Shown here piece after piece: positions 24,011 to 34,181 of a stretch of 64,000 nucleotides of DNA (position 1 is the stretch's first letter; every line of letters begins with the position of its first letter). The DNA is from Ulva prolifera (taxonomy: Eukaryota > Chlorophyta > Ulvophyceae > Ulvales > Ulvaceae), in contig CM041201.1 of the NCBI GenBank assembly GCA_023078555.1, positions 3,169,713 through 3,233,712 on the forward strand, in the 5' to 3' direction. The notes under the pieces are model-generated. The model did no database searches and was not told the DNA's origin. It worked only from the letters and a program-made list of their open reading frames with translations. The translations under genes and the position numbers were made by a program.

Positions 24011-25470
24011 CTATTGCACCTTCTTCTTCTTACCAATGACATACGTCCGAACAAAGAAGTTCGAGAACAGGGCAAAGAACACTGAGCACTGCAACACCAG
24101 CAGGACCGCCGAGACGCGTGGCCTGTAGCAGTTCTTTATCAGGATCATGCTTCCCTGGTACAAGAATGCTAGGAATTGGATCATCTGTGACAGGGTGATT
24201 ACTGGCTTGATGATCGAAAGCCTCAGCCCAATGCTGGCACAGAAGTAGTAGCCATACATGATGACATGTATGCTGCTGTTGAGAAAGCAGCAGAACCAGG
24301 CATCACCGCCAGGTGCATACTTCATCACTGCCCACCACACAGGGAAGAAAGTGGTGGCATGATGGTACACGTGGAGAAACGATATCTGCCTGCATAGGCA
24401 ATGCATCTCTCAGCGCGCAAGCAGCCCAGCCTTTCTACATCAGATTTTCAGATATGCCCACACATCCAGATGCCAGCAGAATCATGGGATCTAAATCCAC
24501 CAGAGACTGCAGATGTGGTCGGTAACAGCTGGCGGGCAATGCGGAGTTGACCGCATCTGGGGGCCTGCAGCAGCTGGGCCCCAAGACGGTGCAGGCGCGA
24601 GATCATGAGACCTACCTGTTATTCTTCTTGAGGATCATGATGAAGGTGTCTACAAATTCGTACGCCTGCAACACGTCCAGTTGTTGTTCTCTCGTCAGCA
24701 TGGGAGTGGACAAGCACCAGCTACCCCAGAGGTAACACCACAACTGCAATGATAGATGCAGCCTGAGTGACCCCGATGCCCTCATCCTGAGCATCTTTGT
24801 TATGAGCAGACACCTTTTGCCTCGTATCAAACTCGCTGCTGCCTGTGCGCACCACTGTTTGCACTTCATGCATTGAGCAAGGCGTGCCTCCTTCTGTGAT
24901 CAATATGGGCGATGACAATCATCACGTTTGCTGCTGGTTCATCAAGAGAGCGAAGTAGGCACATACACATGCAGTTCCCAGATCTACAGGGCATGCGCAG
25001 CTGCTCTGGGCTGGCAGCCACAAGCCCACTGTGGCAATTCACATTGCCTAAATGTAAGCGAACGAATGGATTGCAAGGTTGGCGGGCGCGTCTGCTTTTG
25101 TCTTGGGGCGGCTGGGCTCAGAGCATTGGCGCGTCCAGGCTTGCAGCATACCCAGACCTGTGGAGCGACACCAAGTCTGTCGGATGACAGGGAGAGCGCG
25201 GAGCACCTTTGAGATGTAGTGCACATACAGTACACGCGCTAATGCCAGCCCGCTGGGGCTGAAGGTGTCGCCTCCATCCGGTGAGTAGGCGTCGTTCGGG
25301 TTGCAAAAGAGTCTAAATCCGGCGGCGCCCTCTAGCCGGGGGCTCGGGCGACCAAAGTTTGCAACGGACTGCCGCCAGCATTCCACAGCCATATACAGCG
25401 ACAGCAAGAACAAGATGAGGTTGTGAAGCATCGCAAACGTCTTCACGTTCACAGGTTCTCGGTCACGCAT
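24011..25470 (-). CDS. ELO-family very-long-chain/polyunsaturated fatty-acid elongase (condensing enzyme)
   Basis: ELO proteins are ER membrane 3-ketoacyl-CoA synthases that condense malonyl-CoA with acyl-CoA. Three exons fit in phase: 25470-25207, 24665-24616 and 24389-24011 (230 residues from MRDREPVNVKTF). Visible motifs are LYVHYISK then AYEFVDTFIMILKKNNR, joined to QISFLHVYHHATTFFPVWW. This contains the HVYHH histidine box, followed by NSSIHVIMYGYYF and TLSQMIQF. All are standard ELO motifs, and the Tyr in HVYHH is typical of animal-type polyunsaturated-acid elongases. The protein ends VIGKKKKVQ, a Lys-rich tail consistent with ER retention. ELO proteins usually have another membrane helix upstream. 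A 5' exon ending at the GTAAGT donor after 25641 is likely, but neither candidate frame gives both an ATG and the required phase, so the true start is unresolved. Confidence 0.82.
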
Positions 25471-25897
25471 GATCCGGATTCCCAGTGGGATGCCAAGAAC
25501 GTCTGCATGGCATAGAGAACTCGAGAGGCATAAGCACGGATGTGCGTGTTGGGCAGCTGACCGTCATCTGTGTGCATTGCTTACTGTGCTGGTGTGGACA
25601 TAGTGCCGGACAGCAGTATGCACAATATCTGTGCACTTACGCATGTAGGAGGCATGCAAGAGTACAGGGCCACATACGGGTGATAGGATGCATGAGCTAT
25701 GCTGTACGCTAGAAATGCAGATAGCGTAAGCAAAGAGTGTATGGTAGGAAGATGGCGGGGGGCGCACAGCAGCAGGTTATGACCAACGGCAGTTGCCATT
25801 GTATCAAAGGCCAGTCCACAACCCTGGGATCTGCAAAATATCAGACAATTCAGGCCTTACATAGGTATATTGAAGTTCGTAAAGTGATGAACTGGCA
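25471..25897. other. probable 5' exon and promoter zone of the elongase, unresolved
   Basis: On the minus strand an ATG at 25799 opens 53 codons to a good GTAAGT donor after 25641, with hydrophobic content (HSLLTLSAFLAYSIAH). An acceptor CCATGCAG lies just before 25502. The frames do not join in phase, so the exon is either non-coding or uses another junction. Confidence 0.35.
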
Positions 25898-26098
25898 GTG
25901 GACTTGAATGATGTGTTGTCAGATGTGCTCGCCTTGGACAGACACTGGTGGACTTTGCCGATGGTTCTTGATTCATTGGACGCATCGATTGAAAGGATAC
26001 AATCTAAAATAGTTCGTGATACACTGCCCGCCGATGTGGTTGTGCGGGTCACACGCGTCCTGAAGTCGTGTCCCACCATGTCCGTCATGGTGCAATAG
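25898..26098 (+). CDS. short uncharacterised frame (66 codons)
   Basis: The plus strand reads DLNDVLSDVLALDRHWWTL, continues with an amphipathic pattern, and stops at TAG 26096-26098. It starts with TTG rather than ATG, and an overlapping antisense frame (26088-25804) does start with ATG (MTDMVGHDFRTRVTRTTTS). Only one, if either, can be real; neither is recognised. Probably an exon of an unresolved gene or non-coding. Confidence 0.18.
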   Translation: MDLNDVLSDVLALDRHWWTLPMVLDSLDASIERIQSKIVRDTLPADVVVRVTRVLKSCPTMSVMVQ

Positions 26099-27366
26099 TC
26101 ACTGCGGGACAGTGCACACCAGCATATCGGGGGCCAAGAAGGAATGCGTCGATTGGCTTCCAGAAATCTAAGAGCGCTGGCATAAGCGCAGGTGTTTCAG
26201 GCGAGTCCATGTCGGCGCAGGAGCCTGAAGGGCGCCCAGAGTGCTGCTTCTGGCTATATCGGGGACCAGCGCGAATATGACAGAAAAAGAGCACGTGTCA
26301 CGTCTCGAATGAAGATCAGTATAAGATAAGGAATTTGGCTCTTCAATTGAGCATTGGGTAGCCGTCAAAAGGCCAGCACAGCGTCCGCGCAGCCCCACCG
26401 ATGTCGCCCTAACAAATCCGTTACGACCAGCAAAAGACGCCTCCACCGTTGCTTGTTGTTCCAGGCCGAGCTTAGCATTGTCCCAGTCTGCGTGATCGTG
26501 CGTGAAGATGTCTCTCGGCCCCCCAGGGATCCTCGTCAGGCGTTGTGATTCTGTGTGCACAGCCGTGGCTAAGGGGGAATGCGCTGGACGTGGTTGTGTA
26601 CAGCCGTGCCTACTACACAACAGGGATCCCTCTGCCCCGCCCAGGGTGTATCACGCAGTAGGAAAAAGTCTGCCTTGGCCGCCCAAGCGGTGCACATGTC
26701 AGCATGCTTGCATGTCATAGGTCATAGGTGTCAAATTTGCTATCGGACCGATTCTTTGGCTTGTCCTGTAGCTGCATACGATCAGTGTCATCTGTGTCTT
26801 TACTGATGAGGTCACAAGCGTGAGCCTCCCCTGCATCACAACACACCGAATCGCCGTCTGTACTTGTGACAGGACGACTGCCAGTGTAGCTGTGCCATTT
26901 GCAGTTACAGCTTTTGATGATGTCAGCTGACCATCGCAGCGAAATTGTGCTGAAAGACATTATAAGTCCGACCTGTTGAGATTCTCTAGGTCACCGACTG
27001 CATGCTAGGTAGCACTGGCAGTGAACAACTGCACTCCATTAATGACAACATTGTCAGAACGAATCAATCTTGGGAGCGTTCTACGCACTGTGCAGAACCT
27101 GTAACGACCTGGAACGATGGTAGCTTTCAGACATTGTGCCTGTACTGCTTTACCCCAAGAAGACCATTGCAAAGTCAAAATCAGTCAAATCTTGCCTGGC
27201 AGCAGTGATTTGAAGCTTTTCCTATCACGGTCAAACGTAAAACATGCAGGCCACCTCTTGGGAGACCTTTGAGGTGCCTTGTGAACTGTGTCGGACATGG
27301 CTGCGGTGCACGTGCATCACCAAAAGTTTCCAGTCCATCCAGTAACACATGAAGCACATTGTAGCA
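26099..27366. other. intergenic, no convincing gene
   Basis: Two minus-strand frames were inspected: 26620-26168 (150 codons, scattered composition) and 26960-26715, an ATG-started 81 codons with Asp/Ser-rich C-terminus. Neither shows splice support or a recognised motif. No RNA gene or repeat was seen. Confidence 0.35.
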
Positions 27367-28679
27367 TCAAGGCGAAGCCTGCTTTACCAGAGGCAGTGCA
27401 ACAACGCCAGGCTGTTTCCATGCGGGAATCCCATCGTCGCCCTGCTGCACAGACTTGTCAAACATGAACCGTTTGCGCTCCATAGCTGACAGGGGGTTAG
27501 AATTCCACATGATTTCCTGCTGATGCCTCCGGTAGAGCTGCTGTAAGAAGCATGAGCCTGCCTGTCTCCCAACGACATTTTGGTGCGTGTTGCGCACATG
27601 TGCCAACAGGTCGTCCATGCCACTGCCTGAACTTGCGCATGAGCTCGTTCTACGCCGGTATCTTGCTTTCGCTTTGAGGGGCACCGAAGTGCCCGGCTGA
27701 TGCGCTTTGCGATTGCTAAGCCAGTCTGCAAACGCCGCTGCCGACAGCACCTGTTGATGCTGCTGTTGCTGCTGCCACATGTCATCCTTCAGCACAGCAG
27801 CCTTCCTTTCGGCTGCTGCTTTCAGGCGCTGCTGATGCAGCTTGTCCAAACGCCACCTGATAAAATGTGCATTCGACACGTGCTCCCGCCAGCGTATGCT
27901 TTTCTCATCCTGGATGCGGTGTTGCAAGGTGACTTCGTATGTGCTATACACAAGACAAACCGGCACACTGGAGGATTCAGCCTTGAGCCACTGCTAGCAA
28001 GCGTACACAACACAGGGGTGTCCTGGGGCGGCCGTCATGCCTGTTTGTTGACTCGGGACTTCCAATGCCAAAATCTTGGAAGGTTGACATGGCTTGGAGC
28101 AAAAGGATCAACTTGCAGTTCTCGAACGACTTGTGGCCTGAGGTTTCCTATACAGCCCTGCTTGAGTAGGGGTGCAGCCGGAGCTGATATACTCCGCACG
28201 TGCGCTGTCCTTTCTGACAAGTGCTGCAGTAATTTGACGAGCCTTTTATCCGGCAAACTCCTGTGCATCAGGCAATGGAATCTATGAAACGCTTTTGCCG
28301 GCACAGGATCGCACAGATGGTATGCAGCTAAGTGCATCACGAGGAACATCTCTTGTAACACATCTGAAGCATCATAGTGTCTACGGTTGCGGAATTAAAT
28401 AGTGGAGCACCTGAGGGCCTGGGCGGTCAATTCCTTTACCACCTCCGTGTTTCCAGCCATTGCCGCTTTTTGAGCAGCAGCCACAATCGCGGCAGTGTGG
28501 CATGCCTCTCTTGCTGAAAAGCAAGCTGCCGAGGACTCACCGCGCTGGCACTCCTTACCATGCCGTTCAAGTTCATGCACGACATTTACCAGGTCCCAAT
28601 CTGTAGCTTCAGCTGTACCCCCCTTGTTCCTGTCTGCGAGTCTCGCCGATAGCAGCAGCTCTTGACTGACCTGCAGCAA
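27367..28679 (-). CDS. uncharacterised protein with coiled-coil segments, multi-exon
   Basis: The clearest exon is the last one, from about 27920 (after a CATCCAG acceptor) to the stop at 27367. It encodes WREHVSNAHFIRWRLDKLHQ, an Arg/Lys/Ala coiled coil, a Gln/His run (WQQQQQHQQ) and AAFADWLSNRKAHQ. A basic-Ser linker and FLQQLYRRHQQEIMWNSNPL follow. The A-DWL-xRK motif after a charged helix is reminiscent of CCDC34-type and other ciliary coiled-coil proteins, but this is weak. Upstream minus-strand frames at 28360-28035 and 28679-28395 (DWDLVNVVHELERHGKECQR after a CTGCAG acceptor) may be earlier exons of the same gene. The start codon is not found. Treat function as unknown. Confidence 0.42.
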
Positions 28680-29231
28680 GGATCACAGCGCCCTGAATTG
28701 CTCCAGTCTATGCATCGTGAGCCAGTGAGATCTATGTCAACTGATGGTACCCATCGCAATGATTGCGGAATTGTAGATGCGTGCCAGAAGCGAGCGGTCG
28801 CCTGTCCGATTTTGTGGACGCTGAAAAAATCGAGATGACCGCATGGAAAAAATGACCGGCGCATTTAGGTAACTACATCATTCCTCGAATCGAAAATCAA
28901 TTCCGATGATTGCGACGGATCGATCACTTCTACCGTCCAAGTCAGTGGCATGCAAACGGGCAAGCACAAGTGCTGCTGGTACGTAGCAACCGCTTAGCCT
29001 GTGCGACTTATGTGGCGTGTCGCACAGTGTGACGATAGTGTGGATCTGGGCTGGACAGGTGAACATGGTCGCGACGCCATTGCAACATATTGGTCTGGTT
29101 TTGGTTAATGAGCGTGCATGGCCATGATCATTTAGAAGCCGTGAAACGAAGTTCCATGAACAACGACATACACGTTCATATATACACCTGACCATTCGAA
29201 TGCAGTCTACGAAATCATCATGCTGCTGCAG
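28680..29231. other. intergenic, nothing recognised
   Basis: This spacer lies between the unknown coiled-coil gene and the dioxygenase. Minus-strand frames here have random-looking composition. It should contain the 3' UTR of the dioxygenase and the 5' region of the coiled-coil gene. Confidence 0.35.
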
Positions 29232-30600
29232 TCAGCCGAAGCCTTTGCCTTTTGACGCCTTTGACTGTTTACGTTTCACACGTTTCTGATGCCTTGCAGT
29301 CAACGCTAAACGTTCAGCATCCGACAGTGAAGCTTCGAGCTGAGGTGACTGACGGCTTTTTGGTTGGCTCATGAGGCTGGACGTGCTGCTCAGCCCTGAT
29401 GAACCCAACACCTGAGACGCACTTCCTGCTGTGATGGCGCTGAGCCCATCCAGAGTTGCTCCCTTTCGAGCTGCCTTGGGCAACCCACAAGCACACCACT
29501 GCTGGCAAACCCACTTCTCATCCTCTGCATCCTCTGCCGTATGCAGCGTCCGCTCGTCCGCGAGTCCATTCCGGAAAGCAGGAAAGAAAATGAGAGCCCT
29601 CCCTTGGAGGGGCTCGACTGACACATCCAGCCAATCGAACTTGGTGCGTCCTCCACATTTGACATCATTCAAGTACAGCAGCACAGTGGCCTGCCTCTGA
29701 AAGCCATTCGTGCCAGCAAGTTCCTGTGGGAAACCATCTTCATGAGATTTGAAAAACTGGCCACTGCTGTAATTAGCAACTTGTAGGCCCTCAAAAGTGA
29801 ATTGCCCAGGCCTGGGCATGACTCCAGGCTCGCCCCAGCCACAAAAAGGAAACAAGCGCTTGATTTGATCCTGAACCTGGCTCGCATACTCCTGCATGTT
29901 CGCAATCCCATGTTGCATGCATACATTGTCCGTAGTCTGGTTGTGGCAGGCAGCAGCGGCTAGCGAGGTGACCCAATGGTGACGGCTGTGTTCTGCCCGT
30001 GGATAACAGCACCTTCAGCTTTGGTTGTGCATTCTGGACCCCTGCATCAATGAGCAAGGAGCTGGACGTCCTCGTTTGAGAAACGGGCAAGCCTTCATCG
30101 GTGAGTACTCCGCCCCCTACTTTTGAACGCATCAGAAGCTCAGACTCGCTTGTAGCTGCGATGATGTCACTGCAAAGGTCCTTGGGCAGAAAGGAATCTA
30201 TCACAAAAACTGGGGGGTCGATGTTCAACACTTGGATTCGATCTTTGAATTCGTCTCCAATTCCCATGTAATGAACGTCAACATGGTCGGAATATGCACG
30301 GCCATTGACTGTATTTTGAATCTCAGAGAACGTAACGCCGTTTACGCCATTGTCTTCTCCTGCGGTGGAAATGATCATATTGCGTGGCCCTTTTGGGTTC
30401 ATTTTCGCCCTGCGCTCTGCCAAGCGCTTTTCGATATGTCCCTTTGACAAACGTTCTCCTTTGAGCAAGTTCTTGGGGTCCCAGACAACATCCTCTTCCG
30501 AAATTTCTTTATCTGGTGGTGCCTGGGCTGACTTGCACTGGACTCGCACCGTTCTTCGAGGGGCTGCACTGATCCCGAGATTGAGTACACATTCGCTCAA
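29232..30600 (-). CDS. prolyl-4-hydroxylase-type 2-oxoglutarate/Fe(II) dioxygenase
   Basis: Two exons join in phase: 30600-30013 and 29936-29232 (about 430 residues). The C-terminal half is a P4H-alpha-type double-stranded beta-helix: GQFTFEGLQVANYSSGQFF, then the HxD iron ligands in SHEDGFP. ATVLLYLNDVKCGGRTKFDW and GRALIFFPAF follow. The distal His is in DERTLHTAEDAEDEKWVCQQ, with the Lys that binds 2-oxoglutarate eight residues later. PVFVIDSFLPKDLCSDIIAA is the usual N-terminal edge of the domain. The tail is Ser/Lys-rich and ends SKASKGKGFG. The leader (SAAPRRTVRVQCKSAQAP) resembles a plastid transit peptide, whereas most plant P4Hs enter the secretory pathway. The first exon has no in-frame ATG before it: the frame begins after a TGA near 30630 with only TTG at 30600. 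A further 5' exon is therefore expected. Substrate unknown. Confidence 0.8.
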
Positions 30601-32338
30601 ATCAATTACACCGTGAAAAATAGTGATAGCTCAATCAGGTCTTGTGATTGTGATTAGAGAGCTGCTTACCCGTTTCAGGCGCAGGACAGCTCATAGCGGC
30701 TAGACTGTGGATCGCACCGTGTTGTCGAGGCCGATGTGGCTGCGAACATATAGTCTGACACGCCATCTTATCAAGATTCATCATCATGACAGCTGTCTTC
30801 TCTGCCCTGTGGAGGACTCAGCAAACGAAGCCGGCTCACACTCAACTCGGCAAGGCAACTACTTGCACAGCATGGCTCACCAAAGCGGAGGCTACGACGT
30901 GCCGGATAGCTCGTCGAGTTCAGCAGAGTCCTGAATAAGCGCACGCTTTGTAGCAGTGGCAATAGTGATGCTCGAGCGTTAGGAAGCCTGCCCGTGTGGC
31001 AGCGTCGCTACTCTGCGTCTCTCATTCTGCTGAAAAGTACCCAGTGATCAGCATATCACGAGGTACCAGCCATATGTGATCAAATCATTCAGCGCGTAAT
31101 GTATACGAAGAACACTGGGGGGGCAGGCACGCTTCGGCTTGCTGGAGGCGGGCACGCCGTCCGACGTGTCTAACTGACGATCAGACCAAGAACGCGGATG
31201 CATGCACGCCCCCCGACGCGACGTGTGTGGCACAGACACAGCCGGGGACGCAGGTAGCACCGCAGGATCTGCGCGACCCGAACAGGGAATCACCCCCGCA
31301 AGCAGCCGCCGTCACTTCACACAGGACACCACTCGGAACCAGCTGTCCTCCAAAACCACCAGCGCACACCAACTGCAGTACCCACACTCACCTCTACACA
31401 CATGCAAATCCCCACCCACACCCAGAGAGTCGCGACGTCACGGTGCAAGGGTCCAGTGGTATAGGGGTCATATCACTGGATTGCCACACCCACATGCATC
31501 CATCCCGCACCGCGCGCGTTTTGCACCCCTGCCCTGCGCCCGCGGCTCCAGTCCTGCAGACCCCACCGCATGACCCGTACAGCCAGACACCAACGCGGGG
31601 CACAAAAGAAATTGCCGGGCCACGGGCCCATGGCCCCCACACCCATACTCCTTCCCTCACATCCGTCATAATGCAGGGCTGCTCCCGAGCGGCACGCAAT
31701 ATATATACCCACGCGACGGTGTGTGTGCATCACGAGGTGCGTCGAAGTCGCATTGAGTTCGTATCGGACGACGGCATGCCCGAACGCGAACTGTGGCTGT
31801 GAGCTGTGGCATGAGGACAGCCAGCCTGGCAGTGCTCATGTTTTGCACCCCTGCCCTGCGCCCATGCTTGCGCACGACGTGATTATCATCATGTCGTGTA
31901 TACAGCAACAATTTAGATGACAACCCACAGCTGCTTCTTCGCCGCGACGGTGACTCCCGTGCTGCTGGCGTCCGCATCTGTGACTACTTGGTCTGTGGCA
32001 TGCGACATGCATGCGAGGCGGTGGATCCAGTTCGGGGTTTCTCTCGTTCGCATGTAATCTCTAGCTAAAGCTCTATAGAGCTACTCATGCGCAGCAGCGC
32101 TGGTCCCAATGCAAGGGCCAATCCAGTGGCACTGCATGCCGGCTCGATACATCATAGCATAGTATCGCCGATGCCATGATGGGCATGCACGGTATGATGC
32201 CTGCTGGGCGGGCATTGCCTCTGACAACACCAATGCCCGGCGGCGTCGGCCGTGTGGCTGTCACCGCGTATACACACCTGTTCCTGAGACAACGCCTGTC
32301 TTAGGCCCGGACACCACCTAGTTTGAAGGAATTCACAA
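30601..32338. other. 1.7-kb region without a convincing gene
   Basis: It probably holds the missing 5' exon of the dioxygenase gene; a minus-strand frame at 30962-30771 (MPLLQSVRLFRTLLNSTSYP) looks targeting-like but is unproven. From 31200 to 31870 the DNA is C/A-rich on the plus strand (many CACAC/CCCAC) and carries a 24-bp direct repeat. Long frames there are compositional artefacts. Confidence 0.4.
31518..31863 (+). repeat. 24-bp perfect direct repeat, two copies 322 bp apart
   Basis: The 24-mer beginning GTTTTGCACCCCTGCCCTGC occurs at 31518-31541 and again at 31840-31863. Flanks differ, so this is not a longer duplication. Its role is unknown; it may be a remnant of a dispersed repeat or a shared regulatory block. 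Confidence 0.85.
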
Positions 32339-33674
32339 ATGGAGATACCTAGGGATCATTGGATATGGACGTTGCAGCGAGGAGGATATAATGCGCTGAT
32401 GCGCGTTCCCGCGCTTTGCAGAGCTTTCTGAGGCACTCGCATGCCCTGTGGACATGCATGAGGCTCGGGTGCGTGGCCCCGTTGTCATTTGGTTTCAAGG
32501 TCGGCAAGCGGCAGTGCCTGTAGCTGCACAGCTTGGCAGGGGGCCTGGCGCCTGATCAGTATGACAGGTCTGATATATACAGTAGACGCTGCTGGGCACG
32601 CACTGTGGCAGGCACCTCGAAGATCACAGAAGACAGTCCTCTAGCTAATGGTTTGTTGCTTGCTGATTCAGGAATTGCGTGCCTTCGTGTGCAGGCCCCT
32701 CTGGCAAGACTCCTGTATGCGTTTGGATAACCTGGCTCTTGTATATCCAGGTGTGCCAAGCACATCAGGCTGGCCTCACCCTACTACCTGACCCCAAGAA
32801 CCAGCGCAGATGGATCAATCAAAGCTCTCGCCGCGTCCTACAGAAGCAGGTATGTCTTGTAGGTGTACATCAAGTTGCTGATGATGCACTTTAAAGCAAT
32901 TGCAATTCATTGCAAGCCCCGACTGTGAGCCGTCGCTGGATCTACGTTCTTGCGATTCTACACTGATTGAGTTCCTTGGGCTCATAATGGCCTACTGTGC
33001 AATGGCTCGCTGATACTACCTTGATGATCCTATGCTTCGACGTCTAAGCATTCTCGTGGCCGTAAGCATGCTTTGGCATATTAAATAGTACCAGCTGCAG
33101 TCCTGGGCCAACAGCATGCAGGCTGAATACGACCCAACAGAAATCTGCCACTTCCACGCTGTACGCTCTGCGTTGCTACCAGGCATCAATACTAACCGCA
33201 TCCGTGTGCATGCATGGCCCAGAAACCCCGCGGGTCTAGATGTCGGCGGGTGCCCACTGTCATGCTTTGGGTCTTGGGCGGCCAGACTGAAGCCTGCCTG
33301 GTTTCCCGTGTCCCTGATTAACTTGCAGCCCTTCGACTTCCTGGTATGTGAGGAACGCATCCTCTTTCTCCGCAGTGGCATCTACACTGACACAACAGCT
33401 GTTGCATGAGCAACACTTGCTTGAGATACCTCGTGAAGCAAAGTGCCTTGCTGCAATGGTCAAGCACAGTAAACGTCATGTAGGATGCACATTACAGATG
33501 TTATTCATTAGATCACTTGAAATGTATTGCCACCAATGCTCTTCACGTCACCCACGTGTGTCAAATCATATCACTAACAGAGAGGCAGATCCCGCAGCTG
33601 TGGCAGATGGTGGAGCCGGCCCAATACCTGATCATCATTTGCATTCGCAACCGAAGCATAACTTCATTCAATGA
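32339..33674 (+). CDS. possible uncharacterised multi-exon gene
   Basis: Several short plus-strand segments bounded by plausible splice sites suggest a gene, but no complete model was reached. After a CGTGTGCAG acceptor near 32695 one frame reads PLWQDSCMRLDNLALVYP. This joins in phase to DGSIKALAASYRS, which ends at a GTATGT donor near 32850. A later open stretch (about 33378-33674) reads VASTLTQQLLHEQHLLEIPR, then AAMVKHSKRHV, and stops at 33674. An earlier block near 32420-32490 reads SEALACPVDMHEARVRGPVV. None of it matches a family I know. Could be a divergent ciliary protein or chance. Confidence 0.28.
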
Positions 33675-34181
33675 CCCCGCACGCCATTTGCCTCTTCACA
33701 GAACACACTGGGAAGCGGCCAGTGATCTTTTTCCCGCGGCCAAACACACATGCAAAGCACCGCTTGAGCAACTAGGAGGCATAGCCGTAGTATATCAATT
33801 CCGCATGTGCCGTGCCAGATGCGCCAGGGGGGGGGCAGCAATGAGCTGTAGGCAGCCGCCTCCACTTTGTGTGACAGGTAAATAATTGCAGTGAAATGAA
33901 TGTGTCTCGTGCTTGCACGCAGCCAAGGCCAGCAGTGTAATGGGAGCATAAGCTGGTCCATCACACAGCTTCAGCCCTTACATGGCACATGCCTGCGAGT
34001 GCACCTTGTGCACCTCAGAATATGGCCATGCCTGTGCGCCTGAGGCCGACACATGTCCACGCCTTCTTACCACGAACACCTCCCATTGCAACCGCCCGGG
34101 CGTCGCTGTGCACCCACCAGGGCATCAAACTCAGCATTCCCGGGGGGGGGGGGGGGGGCGGCAGGAAATGCAGGCACAAAA
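33675..34181. other. kinesin 3' flank, with poly-G run
   Basis: No gene-like frame was seen. A minus-strand TGTAA at 33982-33978, about 200 bases past the kinesin stop, is a weak poly(A) candidate. A 17-G run lies at 34142-34158. Confidence 0.35.
34142..34158 (+). repeat. 17-base poly-G run
   Basis: An uninterrupted G run lies 24 bases downstream of the kinesin stop, reading as poly-C in that gene's 3' UTR. Confidence 0.85.

Noticed and set aside
26168..26620. 150-codon minus-strand frame
   Set aside because: Composition is scattered with no hydrophobic core or motif, a non-conserved-looking Cys/His mix, and no neighbouring exon in phase.
31447..31500. tRNA-Gly(GCC)-like stretch (CCAGTGGTATAGGGGT...GGATTGCCAC)
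   Set aside because: It has an A-box-like start and an anticodon-like GCC, but the anticodon stem does not pair well and no T-loop (GGTTCGANTCC) or acceptor 3' half follows.
31202..31802. Overlapping plus-strand Thr/His/Pro frames of 120-190 codons
   Set aside because: CACAC/CCCAC-rich DNA gives frames without stops in two phases at once; no splice or start support.
32693..32750. GPSGKT string resembling a P-loop
   Set aside because: It appears in only one of three frames of a short exon-like segment, with no preceding hydrophobic strand or Walker B. Another frame joins better in phase with the next exon.
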